Of a stretch of 64,000 nucleotides of DNA, positions 8,279 to 16,882 are shown in pieces. The DNA is from Brachybacterium subflavum (GTDB lineage Bacteria; Actinomycetota; Actinomycetes; Actinomycetales; Dermabacteraceae), in the NCBI RefSeq assembly GCF_009299795.1, contig NZ_VIGP01000005.1, positions 62,001-126,000 of the forward strand, in the 5' to 3' direction. Numbering within the stretch: position 1 is the first letter of the stretch; each line of letters starts with the position of its first letter. The notes under the pieces are model-generated. The model had not been told where the DNA came from and searched no databases. It saw nothing but the letters and a program-made list of their open reading frames with translations. Both the position numbers and the translations under genes were made by a program.

Positions 8279-9559
8279 GTGCTGGAGGAGAGTCCGGTCG
8301 TGCCGGCCGCCATGACGGTCGCGCCGAGGCGCGCCATCGGCACCGCTGTGCCCGTGCGAGTGCTCCACCTGATCCACGAGACCTCCTTCGGGGGCGTCGA
8401 GAGCGCCGCGGAGAACCTCCGGCGCACCCTGGGCAGCGGTCGCAGCGATGCCGGCCGCGGCGATGACAGCAGGAGCGATGCCGGCAGGGATGATGCCGTC
8501 AGGAGCGGATCCCACAGCGCGGAGGCGGAGTCGGCTACCGCTCGCCCGGCCGGGGCGCCGCACCAGCACCCCGCCGTCGACTATCGCGTCGCGGCCCTCG
8601 CCGCGTCCCCCGCGGAGATCCAGGTGGTCTCCGCGGACGTGGCCGGCAGCGGCGTGAACAGCCCGCGCTCCGCCCTGCGGCTGCTCGCGGAGGTCCGGCG
8701 CACCCGCCCCGACGTCGTGGTCACCTCCCTCTGGCGCACGGTGGCCCTGGGCCCGCTCCTGCGCCGCGTCTCCCCCGGCACCCGCTGGGCCGTCTGGGTC
8801 CACCTGCCCCGCTTCACCCACCGGCTCGACCGGCTGGTGCATCGCTGGTGCATGCCGCGTGCGGACGCCGTGCTGTGCGACTCGGAGGCCACCCGCACGG
8901 ATCTCGTGGAACCCGAGCTCGCGCGCTCGGGGCGCACGGTCCCCGTGCGCATGCTGCGCCCGGCAGCCGCCTCCCTCCCTCTCGAGCACGCCCCCGCTCC
9001 GGTCGCGGAGGACGAGCCGCTGCGGCTGGTCTTCTGGGGCCGGATGGCCCGCCAGAAGCGGCTCGACCGCGCGATCGACCTGCTCGCGGAGCTGCATCGG
9101 CGTCGCCGGGGAGGCGCCGAGCTCACGATCATCGGCCCCGATGCCGGAGAGCTCGATGCGCTCCGCCGTCGGTCGGCCCGACTCGGCCTCACCCGCCAGG
9201 TGCGCTTCGAGAGCCCTCTGGACCGGCCGGGGCTCGCCCGCCATGCCGCGGCGTCGCATGCGTTCGTGCAGCTCTCCGACGCCGAGGGCTTCGCGATGTC
9301 CGCGCATGAGGCGCTCTCGGCCGGCATGGTCTGCGTGCTCACGCCCGTCGGCGATCTCGCAGCGGACACGCACGACGGCGTGAACGCCATCCACCACCAC
9401 GGGGACATCGCGCAGACGGCGGAGCGCCTGCTCGCCGTCGTCGAGGACCCCGCGGACTTCGCACGGATCTCCCAGGCCGCGTTCGAGTCCGGGGACCTCG
9501 AGTTCGTCGACGACTTCGTCGCGGTGTGCCGCGAGCTGTCCGGGACGGCCGCATCATGA
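8279..9559 (+). CDS. Family 4-like glycosyltransferase
   Basis: 426 residues, GT-B fold. The C-terminal half is typical GT4: LRLVFWGRMARQKRLDRAIDLL (start of the donor domain), ELTIIGPDAGEL, VRFESPLDR, then FVQLSDAEGFAMSAHEALSAGMVCVLTPVGD, in which an acidic residue sits in the place of the E in the usual EGFGLVxLE block. The N-terminal acceptor domain opens with VRVLHLIHETSFGGVESAA. Residues about 55-100 are a Ser/Asp/Gly-rich insert with near-repeats (SDAGRGDD, SDAGRDDA) that is not part of the fold. The GTG start is preceded by GGGGGAG six bases away; ATG 8312 is an alternative. First gene of the nine-gene operon. Sugar donor and acceptor are unknown. Confidence 0.8.
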   Translation: MLEESPVVPAAMTVAPRRAIGTAVPVRVLHLIHETSFGGVESAAENLRRTLGSGRSDAGRGDDSRSDAGRDDAVRSGSHSAEAESATARPAGAPHQHPAVDYRVAALAASPAEIQVVSADVAGSGVNSPRSALRLLAEVRRTRPDVVVTSLWRTVALGPLLRRVSPGTRWAVWVHLPRFTHRLDRLVHRWCMPRADAVLCDSEATRTDLVEPELARSGRTVPVRMLRPAAASLPLEHAPAPVAEDEPLRLVFWGRMARQKRLDRAIDLLAELHRRRRGGAELTIIGPDAGELDALRRRSARLGLTRQVRFESPLDRPGLARHAAASHAFVQLSDAEGFAMSAHEALSAGMVCVLTPVGDLAADTHDGVNAIHHHGDIAQTAERLLAVVEDPADFARISQAAFESGDLEFVDDFVAVCRELSGTAAS

Positions 9560-10827
9560 CCGCGCGCTCGGAGGCGCACGGTCTCGCGAACCAGGTGCTG
9601 GTGCTCCTGGCCGCCGGGGGCGCCCTGCTGGCGTCGCTCGTGGCGCGCTTCGTCCTGCCGGAGAACTTCCTGCGCGACGACCACAGCATCCAGGTGGCCA
9701 TGGTGCCCGCGAAGGAGTACCTGATGGCGGACTCCTTCCGCGGGGTCGGGGCGATCTACCGCGCCCTGGGGCTCCAGCATGCCGCTCCCCTCGCCGCCCT
9801 GCTGGCCGTGGGCCTCTTCGTGGTGTGCGTCTTCGCGGCGGTGGGATGGGAGCGGCTGCGCGATGCGCGACTGTTCGACCTCGCCGTGATCGGCGGCTCG
9901 CTGCTCATCGCCGTCGTGTACCTGGGGCAGTTCAGCAAGGAGCTCGTCACCGTCGCGGTCTGCGCACTCCTGCTGCTCTCGCCGCGGACGCGCCGATGGG
10001 ACGTCCTGATCGTCCTCGCCTGCGTCGCCTACGGCGCGCTCCTGCGTCCGTACTGGCTCATCGTCGCGGCGCTGTACGTGGTGTGGCGGATCGTCCTGCC
10101 CCGCACGCAGCGCCCGGTCCTCCTCCTGGTCCCGCTGCTCGCCTATGTCGCGCTGCAGCCGGCCTTCGGGATCGCCCTGGGCGGCGGGCTGCAGTCGCAG
10201 CGGGACAGCGTCAACACCATCCGGGACGACCCCGGTGCCGTGGCCTCCCTCATCACGAGCCCGCTGCCCGACAGCGCCGGGCCCGTCGGCATCCTGGCCG
10301 CACTGCTGATGGTCCTGGTCATGATCTGCCCGCTGCCCCTGATGGCCGCGGGGTCCCTCTACCACCTGGCGAGCGGCGTGCTGATCATGGGGATCTGGGG
10401 CATCGTCCTCGTCCCCGTAGCACGCAGGCGCCTGGCCGTGCCGCGCGGGGAGACCGCTGACCGAGAGGTCGCGACGGCGACCCGCGCCGCCGCGCTGCTG
10501 CTCGCCCTGCTGCTCGTGCAGGCGCTTTTCGAGCCCGACTTCGGGTCCTATCTCAAGCATCTGACCCCGATGCTCCCGCTGGTCCTGGCGCTGCTGCCCT
10601 CCTCCCTGCGATCCGCGGCGCGGCCGCCCGCGGACGCCGGCCCGGCCGCGTCGGCCCCGGTCCCGGCCGCGGCCCCCCTCCAGCGATCGGGGAACACCCA
10701 CAGGGGCGAGTCCGGATCCGTCGCGCCGGGCGCACCGCTCCGGCCGGTTCCCGTCCTCGCGGCCGCCATCGCCTCTTCGAAACGGGCCTCCGTCCCGCAC
10801 CCGTCCCAGCGAAGGAACCGCTCATGA
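9556..10827 (+). CDS. Polytopic membrane protein, probable Wzy-type polysaccharide polymerase
   Basis: 423 residues starting at an ATG that overlaps the previous stop by four bases. About ten hydrophobic helices are spread through the first 360 residues, with a long loop around LGGGLQSQRDSVNTIRDDP and a late LFEPDFGSYLKHLTPMLPLVLALLP segment of the kind seen in actinobacterial O-antigen/EPS polymerase-like proteins. The last 75 residues are Ala/Pro-rich and probably cytoplasmic and disordered. Wzy proteins are poorly conserved, so the call rests on topology and on its place between two glycosyltransferases, Wzz-like and Wzx genes. Expected role: joining lipid-linked repeat units outside the membrane. 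Another multi-spanning EPS protein is possible. Confidence 0.6.
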   Translation: MTARSEAHGLANQVLVLLAAGGALLASLVARFVLPENFLRDDHSIQVAMVPAKEYLMADSFRGVGAIYRALGLQHAAPLAALLAVGLFVVCVFAAVGWERLRDARLFDLAVIGGSLLIAVVYLGQFSKELVTVAVCALLLLSPRTRRWDVLIVLACVAYGALLRPYWLIVAALYVVWRIVLPRTQRPVLLLVPLLAYVALQPAFGIALGGGLQSQRDSVNTIRDDPGAVASLITSPLPDSAGPVGILAALLMVLVMICPLPLMAAGSLYHLASGVLIMGIWGIVLVPVARRRLAVPRGETADREVATATRAAALLLALLLVQALFEPDFGSYLKHLTPMLPLVLALLPSSLRSAARPPADAGPAASAPVPAAAPLQRSGNTHRGESGSVAPGAPLRPVPVLAAAIASSKRASVPHPSQRRNRS

Positions 10828-11945
10828 CCACGATCCTCCACGTCACCGACGCCGCCTTCGCGGGCGTGCTCTACGCGGTGACCGACCTGGCGCGGGAGCA
10901 GGCGAAGCGCCCGGGCACCGAGGTCGCCTTCGCCTACGTGCCGCGACCGGAGTCCCCGGAGCCCGCGCACATCCGCAGCCTCGCGGGGCAGGATGTGGAC
11001 GTCACCCGGCTCACCGGGGACCCCAGGCTGTCCTCGCCCACGCTGCTGGCACGGTTGGGCGGGGTGATCCGTCGCCGACGTCCCGACGTCATCCACGTCC
11101 ACTCCTCGCGCGCGGGCATGATCGGCCGGGCCGTGGGGCTCCTCGCCGGTCACCGCGACCACGTGGTCTACAGCCCCCATGGCTTCTCCTTCGAGCGCGC
11201 CGTGAGCGGATCCGGCATGCGCGGGGTCTACCTGCGCCTCGAGCGGGCCGGAGCTCGGATGGCACCGGCGCTCGCGCTGTGCTCCGACTCCGAGCAGGAG
11301 CTCGCGCGCACCGCGATCCCGCGCGCCCGCACTGCGGTGCTCGCCAACGCCGTGGACGTCGACCGCCTGCGTGCCATCGTCGGCGAACGAGGCACTGACC
11401 AGGACCGCCCGCTCGAGATCGTGCACGTCGGCCGGATCACCGAGCAGAAGCTCGTGGGCGCCTTCGGCAGCGTCGCCGAGCGCTGGTCGCAGGTATCCGA
11501 CGTCCCGGCCCGCTTCCGCTGGATCGGGGACGGCGACCGCGGACTCCTTCCCCCGCTCGTCGATGTCACCGGATGGCTGGAGCGCGAGGAGATGCTGCGC
11601 ACCCTCGCCGGGGCCGACATCATGCTCTTCACGACCGCGGGCGAGGCGATGCCGATGACGCTCCTGGAGGCCCAGGCGATGGCGATCCCCGTGGTCGCGA
11701 GCCGCGTCACCGGCGTCGTCGACGTGGTCGACGACGGACGCACCGGGATCCTCGGCGACACCGAGGACGAACTGCTCGCCTCGCTCGCGGACCTCGCCCG
11801 CGACCCGGCTCGCCGCCGGGCGCTCGGAGCCGCCGCCACCGCGCGGATGGCCGAGAGGTACGACATGTCATCACTCGCAGACAGGTCCTTCACGGCCTAC
11901 ACGGAACTCGGGATCCGGATCCCGCAGATGGAAGGAGCCTCATGA
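10824..11945 (+). CDS. Family 4 glycosyltransferase
   Basis: 373 residues. The N-terminal domain has TTILHVTDAAFAGVLYAVTDLA and PDVIHVHSSRAGMIGRAVG, as in WbnK/CapH-like enzymes, with YSPHGFSFE after it. The donor-binding half shows LEIVHVGRITEQKLVGAFG, FRWIGDGDRG, and MLFTTAGEAMPMTLLEAQAMAIPVVASRVTG, where AGEAMPMTLLE takes the place of the EGxPxxxxE nucleotide-sugar motif. It adds one sugar to the lipid-linked repeat unit on the cytoplasmic face. ATGA overlaps couple it to the genes on both sides. Confidence 0.85.
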   Translation: MTTILHVTDAAFAGVLYAVTDLAREQAKRPGTEVAFAYVPRPESPEPAHIRSLAGQDVDVTRLTGDPRLSSPTLLARLGGVIRRRRPDVIHVHSSRAGMIGRAVGLLAGHRDHVVYSPHGFSFERAVSGSGMRGVYLRLERAGARMAPALALCSDSEQELARTAIPRARTAVLANAVDVDRLRAIVGERGTDQDRPLEIVHVGRITEQKLVGAFGSVAERWSQVSDVPARFRWIGDGDRGLLPPLVDVTGWLEREEMLRTLAGADIMLFTTAGEAMPMTLLEAQAMAIPVVASRVTGVVDVVDDGRTGILGDTEDELLASLADLARDPARRRALGAAATARMAERYDMSSLADRSFTAYTELGIRIPQMEGAS

Positions 11946-13132
11946 CCACCGAGAACCTCTGGCGGACGCTGCGCGCGACCTGGTGGCTGCTGGCGATCGG
12001 GGCCGTCGTCGGCGCCCTCGCCGGGCTGCTCGTGCTGGGGATCGCCCCCAGGCACTACGAGTCGACCTCGCGCGTCCTGATCCAGGTCGAGGGAGACGGC
12101 GCCGATCTCCAGGCGCAGCAGACCGCGGTCGAGGGGATGCTCCCCACCTACATCGCCATCGCGGGCTCCGACGACAGCCTCGCGGCGACCCGCGCCAGGC
12201 TCTCCGACCCGCCGAGCACCCAGCAGCTGCGCCGCGAGCTCCTCTTCGTGGCCGACGAGGACTCCCCGACCATCATCGTCACGGGTCAGGGCGATTCGCC
12301 GCAGGCGGCCGCCGACATGGCGGACGCCGGGGCCACGACCCTCACGGAGGCCGTCGAGGACGGCGACGGCGGCACCGTCGACGCCACACCCCAGATCATC
12401 GAGAAGGCCGTCGCTCCGAGCTCGCCGTCGAGCCCCGACCCCAAGATCGTGCTCCCCGCCGGGATCATCATCGGGGCGCTGGTCGTGCTCATCGCCGTGC
12501 TCGTGCGACAGGGCCGCACCCGGCTCCCCGTGCGCATGCGCCAGGCCGAGGCCGCCGCGGGCGGTCCGCTCCTGGGCATCCTCGAGCCGGCCGAGGCGCG
12601 GCTCGCGCGAGCCGCCCGCGCCACCGGCGCGCCCACATCGGCGGAGGGGATCCGCGGCCTGCTGCAGCGCCTCCCCCATCGGACCATCGCGCTCGTCCAT
12701 CCGAGCACGGTCGACGAGGCCCGGCTCTCGAGGATCGAGGACGTGATCGCGACGCACCGCGCCGCGTCGCGACGCGAGGCCGACCTGCGGCGGGTGCCGC
12801 TCGACGACGCCCTGTCCTCGCTCCCGGCGAACGCGGTCGCCGTGCTCGTCATCGACGAGGGCACGACGCGGTCAGCCGTCTCGCGGGCCGCGACCTTCAG
12901 CCGGGGGCACGGAGTCGCCGTGGCTGGCTGCATCATCGTCCCCCGGGACTCCCGCGCCGACGTCGACCAGCGGGTCGGCACAGAGGACGCGGCGGACCCC
13001 GGGCAGACCGATCCCGGGCAGACGGGCCCCGAGCAGGCCGGCCCCCAGGAGTTCGACAGGAATCCAGTCCCCGCAGCCTCGGAGCACGATCTCCGAATGC
13101 CCGCGGAGGCATCGCACGGAGGCACGAGATGA
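11942..13132 (+). CDS. Wzz/chain-length-determinant-like protein with a degenerate cytoplasmic domain
   Basis: 396 residues. TM1 (TWWLLAIGAVVGALAGLLVLG) is followed by an extracytoplasmic region with YESTSRVLIQVEGD, the start of the Wzz domain, then a Pro-rich turn and TM2 at about residues 175-195 (KIVLPAGIIIGALVVLIAVLVRQG). This is the layout of actinobacterial CpsC/CapA-type co-polymerases. The roughly 200 residues after TM2 resemble the place where BY-kinases continue, but no Walker A (GxxxxGKT), Walker A' or tyrosine cluster is present, so it is not a kinase. The C-terminal tail contains DPGQTDPGQTGPEQAGPQ repeats. It probably sets chain length with the Wzy-like protein; no separate kinase gene lies in the operon. 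Confidence 0.7.
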   Translation: MTTENLWRTLRATWWLLAIGAVVGALAGLLVLGIAPRHYESTSRVLIQVEGDGADLQAQQTAVEGMLPTYIAIAGSDDSLAATRARLSDPPSTQQLRRELLFVADEDSPTIIVTGQGDSPQAAADMADAGATTLTEAVEDGDGGTVDATPQIIEKAVAPSSPSSPDPKIVLPAGIIIGALVVLIAVLVRQGRTRLPVRMRQAEAAAGGPLLGILEPAEARLARAARATGAPTSAEGIRGLLQRLPHRTIALVHPSTVDEARLSRIEDVIATHRAASRREADLRRVPLDDALSSLPANAVAVLVIDEGTTRSAVSRAATFSRGHGVAVAGCIIVPRDSRADVDQRVGTEDAADPGQTDPGQTGPEQAGPQEFDRNPVPAASEHDLRMPAEASHGGTR

Positions 13133-15000
13133 GCACAGAGCCGAACCTCACGTCCCGGGGCACTCCGGATCCGGACTCACCGCCGCCGGTCCGCCAGGCG
13201 ATCCTGGGCTTCAAGCGCAACTCCCCGGTGCTGGCGCTGATCGTCCTGGGCGGCGCGGACGCGGTGCTGGCCGTCGCGGCCTGGCTGCTCGTGTCGCTGA
13301 TCGCCCCCACGAGCCTGACCGCGGTCACCGTCACCGTGCTGGCGGCGACGAGCATCCTCACGCAGCTCGTGGTCGGCATCCTCACAGGTCTGTACCTGCG
13401 CCGCCTGATGATCGGCTCGACCTCCGAGTTCCGGCTGCAGGTCCTCAGCGGCGCGATCACCCTGCTCGTGGTGCTGCTGGTGAACGTGGTGGCCTCTCTC
13501 GGCGCGCACGTGTTCACCGTGCTCGGCGCCGAGCTGCTGACCATCGTCCTGGCGACCACCTCGCGCCACCTGGCCCGCCTCTACCTCGACCACCAGCGCC
13601 GGCCCCGCGTGGGCGTGCCGGTCGTCGTGGTCGGCGCCGGGCTCGTCGGCGTGAACCTGGTCGACCAGATGCTGCGCGATCCGCGCGGCGCGTACCTGCC
13701 CGTCGCCTTCGTCGACGACGACCCGCGCAAGCGCCGGTTCCGCTTCCGCGGCGTGCGGGTGAAGGGCACCGTCGCCCAGACCGCCCAGCTGATCCAGTCC
13801 CACGGCGCCGAGGGGGCCGTGGTCGCCATCGGCCACTCGGCGCCGACTCTCTACGCCTCCCTGGCGGAGCAGCTCGCAGACTCCCGGGCGTGGGTGCGCA
13901 CGGTGCCCTCGGCCTCGGAGATGCTCGAGGACCCCGCCGACGTCGCCTCGCTGCGCGACATCGACGTCACCGATCTCATCGGGCGGCCGGTCGCCCCGCC
14001 GGACCTCACGGCCGCGCGCGAGATGCTGCGCGGACGCCGGATCCTGGTCACCGGTGCCGGCGGCTCCATCGGCTCGGAGCTGTGCCGGCAGATCAGCGCC
14101 CTCGAACCGGGCCTGCTGGTGATGCTGGACCGCGACGAGACCGCCCTGCACCACCTGCAGATGAGCCTCACCGGGCGTGCGCTGCTGGACACCCCGGACC
14201 TGGTGCTCGCGGACATCCGCGACCGCTCGGCCCTCGACGCGGTGTTCGCGAAGCACCGCCCGGAGATCGTCTTCCACGCGGCGGCGCTCAAGCATCTGCC
14301 CCTCCTCCAGAGCCACCCGCAGGAGGGCTGGAAGACCAATGTGCACGGCACGCAGAACGTCATCGACGCCGCGATCCGTCACCAGGTCCAGACCTTCGTC
14401 AACGTCTCGACCGACAAGGCGGCGCACCCCACGAGCACCCTGGGCACCTCGAAGCGGGTCGCCGAGGGGCTCACCTCGAGCGCGGCGGCCCGCACCGGCA
14501 GGGCGTTCGTCTCCGTGCGCTTCGGCAACGTGATCGGCTCCCGGGGATCCGCGATCCCCGCCTTCGCCGAGCAGATCCGCAAGGGCGGCCCGATCACCGT
14601 GACCCACCCCGAGGTCACGCGCTACTTCATGACGATCCCGGAGGCCTGCGCACTGGTGCTGTTCGCCGGGTCCGTGGGCCGCGCCGGGGAAACCCTGGTG
14701 CTCGACATGGGGCGCCCGGTGCGCATCGCCGACGTCGCCCAGCGCATGATGATGCTGATGGGCGCCCGCTGCACCATCGAGTACACCGGGCTGCGTCCCG
14801 GCGAGAAGCTGCACGAGGTGCTCTTCACCCCCGACGAGACCGAGGTGGTGGATCGGCACGACCGGGTCTTCCACGTCATCAACCCCGGCATCGATCCCGA
14901 CGGGCTGCCGGTGGCCTCCGCTCCGACGGAGCTCATCGACGAGTACGTCGCCCGTTCGCTAGGCGTGACGTTCCCTCCCCGTGAGGTGACGCCGCGATGA
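13129..15000 (+). CDS. Membrane-bound nucleotide-sugar 4,6-dehydratase (CapD/FlaA1/PglF family)
   Basis: 623 residues, the usual length of the long membrane form. Four N-terminal helices (residues about 35-150) precede a CoA-binding-like Rossmann region (VVVVGAGLVGVNLVDQ) and the catalytic SDR domain. The latter shows VTGAGGSIGSELCRQI (NAD binding), HAAALKHLPLLQ, NVSTDKAAHPTSTLG with SKR after it, and VRFGNVIGSRGSAIPAF. In this family Met usually replaces the SDR Tyr; here the position appears to be Leu, worth noting. GLRPGEKLHEVLF near the end is conserved. The product would be a UDP-4-keto-6-deoxy sugar, and the aminotransferase encoded immediately downstream is the natural next enzyme. Confidence 0.9.
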   Translation: MSTEPNLTSRGTPDPDSPPPVRQAILGFKRNSPVLALIVLGGADAVLAVAAWLLVSLIAPTSLTAVTVTVLAATSILTQLVVGILTGLYLRRLMIGSTSEFRLQVLSGAITLLVVLLVNVVASLGAHVFTVLGAELLTIVLATTSRHLARLYLDHQRRPRVGVPVVVVGAGLVGVNLVDQMLRDPRGAYLPVAFVDDDPRKRRFRFRGVRVKGTVAQTAQLIQSHGAEGAVVAIGHSAPTLYASLAEQLADSRAWVRTVPSASEMLEDPADVASLRDIDVTDLIGRPVAPPDLTAAREMLRGRRILVTGAGGSIGSELCRQISALEPGLLVMLDRDETALHHLQMSLTGRALLDTPDLVLADIRDRSALDAVFAKHRPEIVFHAAALKHLPLLQSHPQEGWKTNVHGTQNVIDAAIRHQVQTFVNVSTDKAAHPTSTLGTSKRVAEGLTSSAAARTGRAFVSVRFGNVIGSRGSAIPAFAEQIRKGGPITVTHPEVTRYFMTIPEACALVLFAGSVGRAGETLVLDMGRPVRIADVAQRMMMLMGARCTIEYTGLRPGEKLHEVLFTPDETEVVDRHDRVFHVINPGIDPDGLPVASAPTELIDEYVARSLGVTFPPREVTPR

Positions 15001-16181
15001 CCGCTCGCATCCCCCTGTCCGTCCCCGTCGTCGGCGCCCATGAGCGCGAGCGCCTCCTCGAGGCGATCGACTCGGGCTGGATCGCCCCCGCGGGGCCCCA
15101 GCTCGATGCCTTCGAGGACCTCGTCGCCCGACGCGCGGGCCGACGGCGAGCGGTGGGCGTCTCCTCCGGAACCGCCGCGCTGCACCTCGCCCTGATCGTC
15201 GCGGGCGTCCGCCCCGGCGACACGGTCATCTGCCCCACGCTGTCGTTCATCGCCTCGGCGAGCTCGATCGTGCACGCGGGTGCCGTGCCGGTGTTCGTGG
15301 ACTGCGACGCCACGGGGAACATCGCCCCGTCCCTGGTCGAGCAGGCCCTCGAGGACGGCTCGCGCACAGGCCGGCGGCCCGCCGCGGTCCTCGCCGTGGA
15401 CGTCTACGGGAAGGTCGCCGACCACTCCGCTCTGCAGCGACTCGCCGACGTCCACGGCGTGCCGCTCGTCGTGGACGCCGCGGAGTCCCTGGGCGCGGAG
15501 CGCGACGGCGCGCCGGCGGGCTCGCACGGCCTGGTCTCGGCGCTCTCGTTCAACGGCAACAAGATCGCGACCGCGTCCTCGGGCGGCGTCGTCCTCACCG
15601 ACGACGACGCCCTCGCCGACCGCGCGCGCCACCTGGCCACCCAGGCCCGCGAGCCGGTCCCCCACTACGAGCACCGCGAGATCGGCTTCAACTACCGGCT
15701 CTCGAACATCCTCGCCGCCCTCGGCCTCGCGCAGGTCGAGCGGCTCGACGAGTTCCTCGCCGCCCGCCGTTCCCACCGGGCGCAGTACCGCGCCCTGTGC
15801 GAGCGGACGGCGGGCCTGGAGATCCTCGGCGGGGCCGATGAGGGGGACAACTGCTGGATGACCTCGCTGACCGTCGACCCGGCGGTCACCGGCACGGATC
15901 CGCTCGCCCTGCGCGAGGAGCTCGCCCGCGCGGGCATCGAGAGCCGCCCCGTGTTCGCTCCCCTGCACGACCAGCCCGTGTTCAGCGACGCCGATCGCTA
16001 CCCGCGGCGGCTCGACGGCACCGCGGAGTCCCTGTACCGCACCGGGCTCAGCGTTCCGAGCTCCCCGGCCAGCGCCCCTGACCAGATCGCCCAGGTCTGC
16101 GCGCGCATCGAGGACATCCTCGCGCGCGGCGCGACCGCCGTCGCCTCCACCACCACCGACCCGAGAGGAGCCGCCGAGTGA
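14997..16181 (+). CDS. DegT/DnrJ/EryC1/StrS-type PLP aminotransferase
   Basis: 394 residues. PLP-dependent sugar aminotransferase: GVSSGTAALHLALIVAGVRPGD (phosphate-binding), CPTLSFIASASSIVHAGAVPVF, VDAAESLG (the Asp that contacts the pyridine N), and ALSFNGNKIATASSGGVV with the Schiff-base Lys in NGNK. Near the C-terminus RPVFAPLHDQPVF and GLSVPSSPA match PglE/PseC-like members. With the dehydratase just upstream it should convert the 4-keto intermediate into a 4-amino-4,6-dideoxy sugar. No PglD-type acetyltransferase follows; a PIG-L deacetylase does. The ATG overlaps the upstream stop by four bases. Confidence 0.9.
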   Translation: MTARIPLSVPVVGAHERERLLEAIDSGWIAPAGPQLDAFEDLVARRAGRRRAVGVSSGTAALHLALIVAGVRPGDTVICPTLSFIASASSIVHAGAVPVFVDCDATGNIAPSLVEQALEDGSRTGRRPAAVLAVDVYGKVADHSALQRLADVHGVPLVVDAAESLGAERDGAPAGSHGLVSALSFNGNKIATASSGGVVLTDDDALADRARHLATQAREPVPHYEHREIGFNYRLSNILAALGLAQVERLDEFLAARRSHRAQYRALCERTAGLEILGGADEGDNCWMTSLTVDPAVTGTDPLALREELARAGIESRPVFAPLHDQPVFSDADRYPRRLDGTAESLYRTGLSVPSSPASAPDQIAQVCARIEDILARGATAVASTTTDPRGAAE

Positions 16182-16882
16182 CCACGTCCCGCGCGCTCGT
16201 CATCGCCCCCCATCCCGACGACGAGATCCTCGGCGCCGGCGGCGCGATCGCACGCCTCTGCGCCGAGGGCACCGAGGTGACCGTCGTGGCCGCCTGCTCG
16301 GACCTGCCCCCGCTGTACGACGCGTCCGTCGCACCGCAGGTGGAGGCCGAGGCCCGCCGCGCGCACTCCCTGCTGGGGGTCGCCGAGTCGGTGTTCCTGG
16401 ACCTGCCCTCCGTCGAGGTCTCGCGGGGATCGGTCGCCGAGCTCAACGGCGCCCTGCAGTCCGTCGTGGACCGCGTGCGCCCCGAGCTGGTGCTGATCCC
16501 GTTCCCGGACCGCCACGTGGACCACAAGGCCGTTTTCGACGCCGCCATGGTGGTCACGCGTCCGGTGGGCGCGGGCACGGGGATCCGCACCGTCGCCATG
16601 TACGAGACCGTCTCCGAGACCTTCTGGAACGCACCCGGCGCGGAGCCCTCCTTCGTGCCCAACTGGACGGTCGAGATCACCGGGACCATCGGCCGCAAGA
16701 TCGAGGCCTTCCGCTGCTTCGAGAGCCAGTTGCAGGCCTTCCCCGGCCCCCGATCCCCGGAGGCGCTGGAGGCTCTCGCCCTGTTCCGCGGCAGCCAGTC
16801 CGCCGTGGCGTACGCGGAGGCGTTCCAGATCGCCCGCATGAACACCCCGGCGGACACGACCGGCATCGGCGACCCCGCATGA
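16178..16882 (+). CDS. PIG-L family deacetylase
   Basis: 234 residues. The zinc site is intact: PHPDDEILGAGG (His, Asp, Asp) at the N-terminus and RHVDHKAV further on, whose last His completes the site. The family removes N-acetyl groups from GlcNAc-containing substrates (MshB, GPI synthesis, EPS decoration). Here it could de-N-acetylate an amino-sugar intermediate or the lipid-linked unit. GTG start, GTGA overlap with the aminotransferase gene and ATGA overlap with the flippase gene. Confidence 0.85.
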   Translation: MTTSRALVIAPHPDDEILGAGGAIARLCAEGTEVTVVAACSDLPPLYDASVAPQVEAEARRAHSLLGVAESVFLDLPSVEVSRGSVAELNGALQSVVDRVRPELVLIPFPDRHVDHKAVFDAAMVVTRPVGAGTGIRTVAMYETVSETFWNAPGAEPSFVPNWTVEITGTIGRKIEAFRCFESQLQAFPGPRSPEALEALALFRGSQSAVAYAEAFQIARMNTPADTTGIGDPA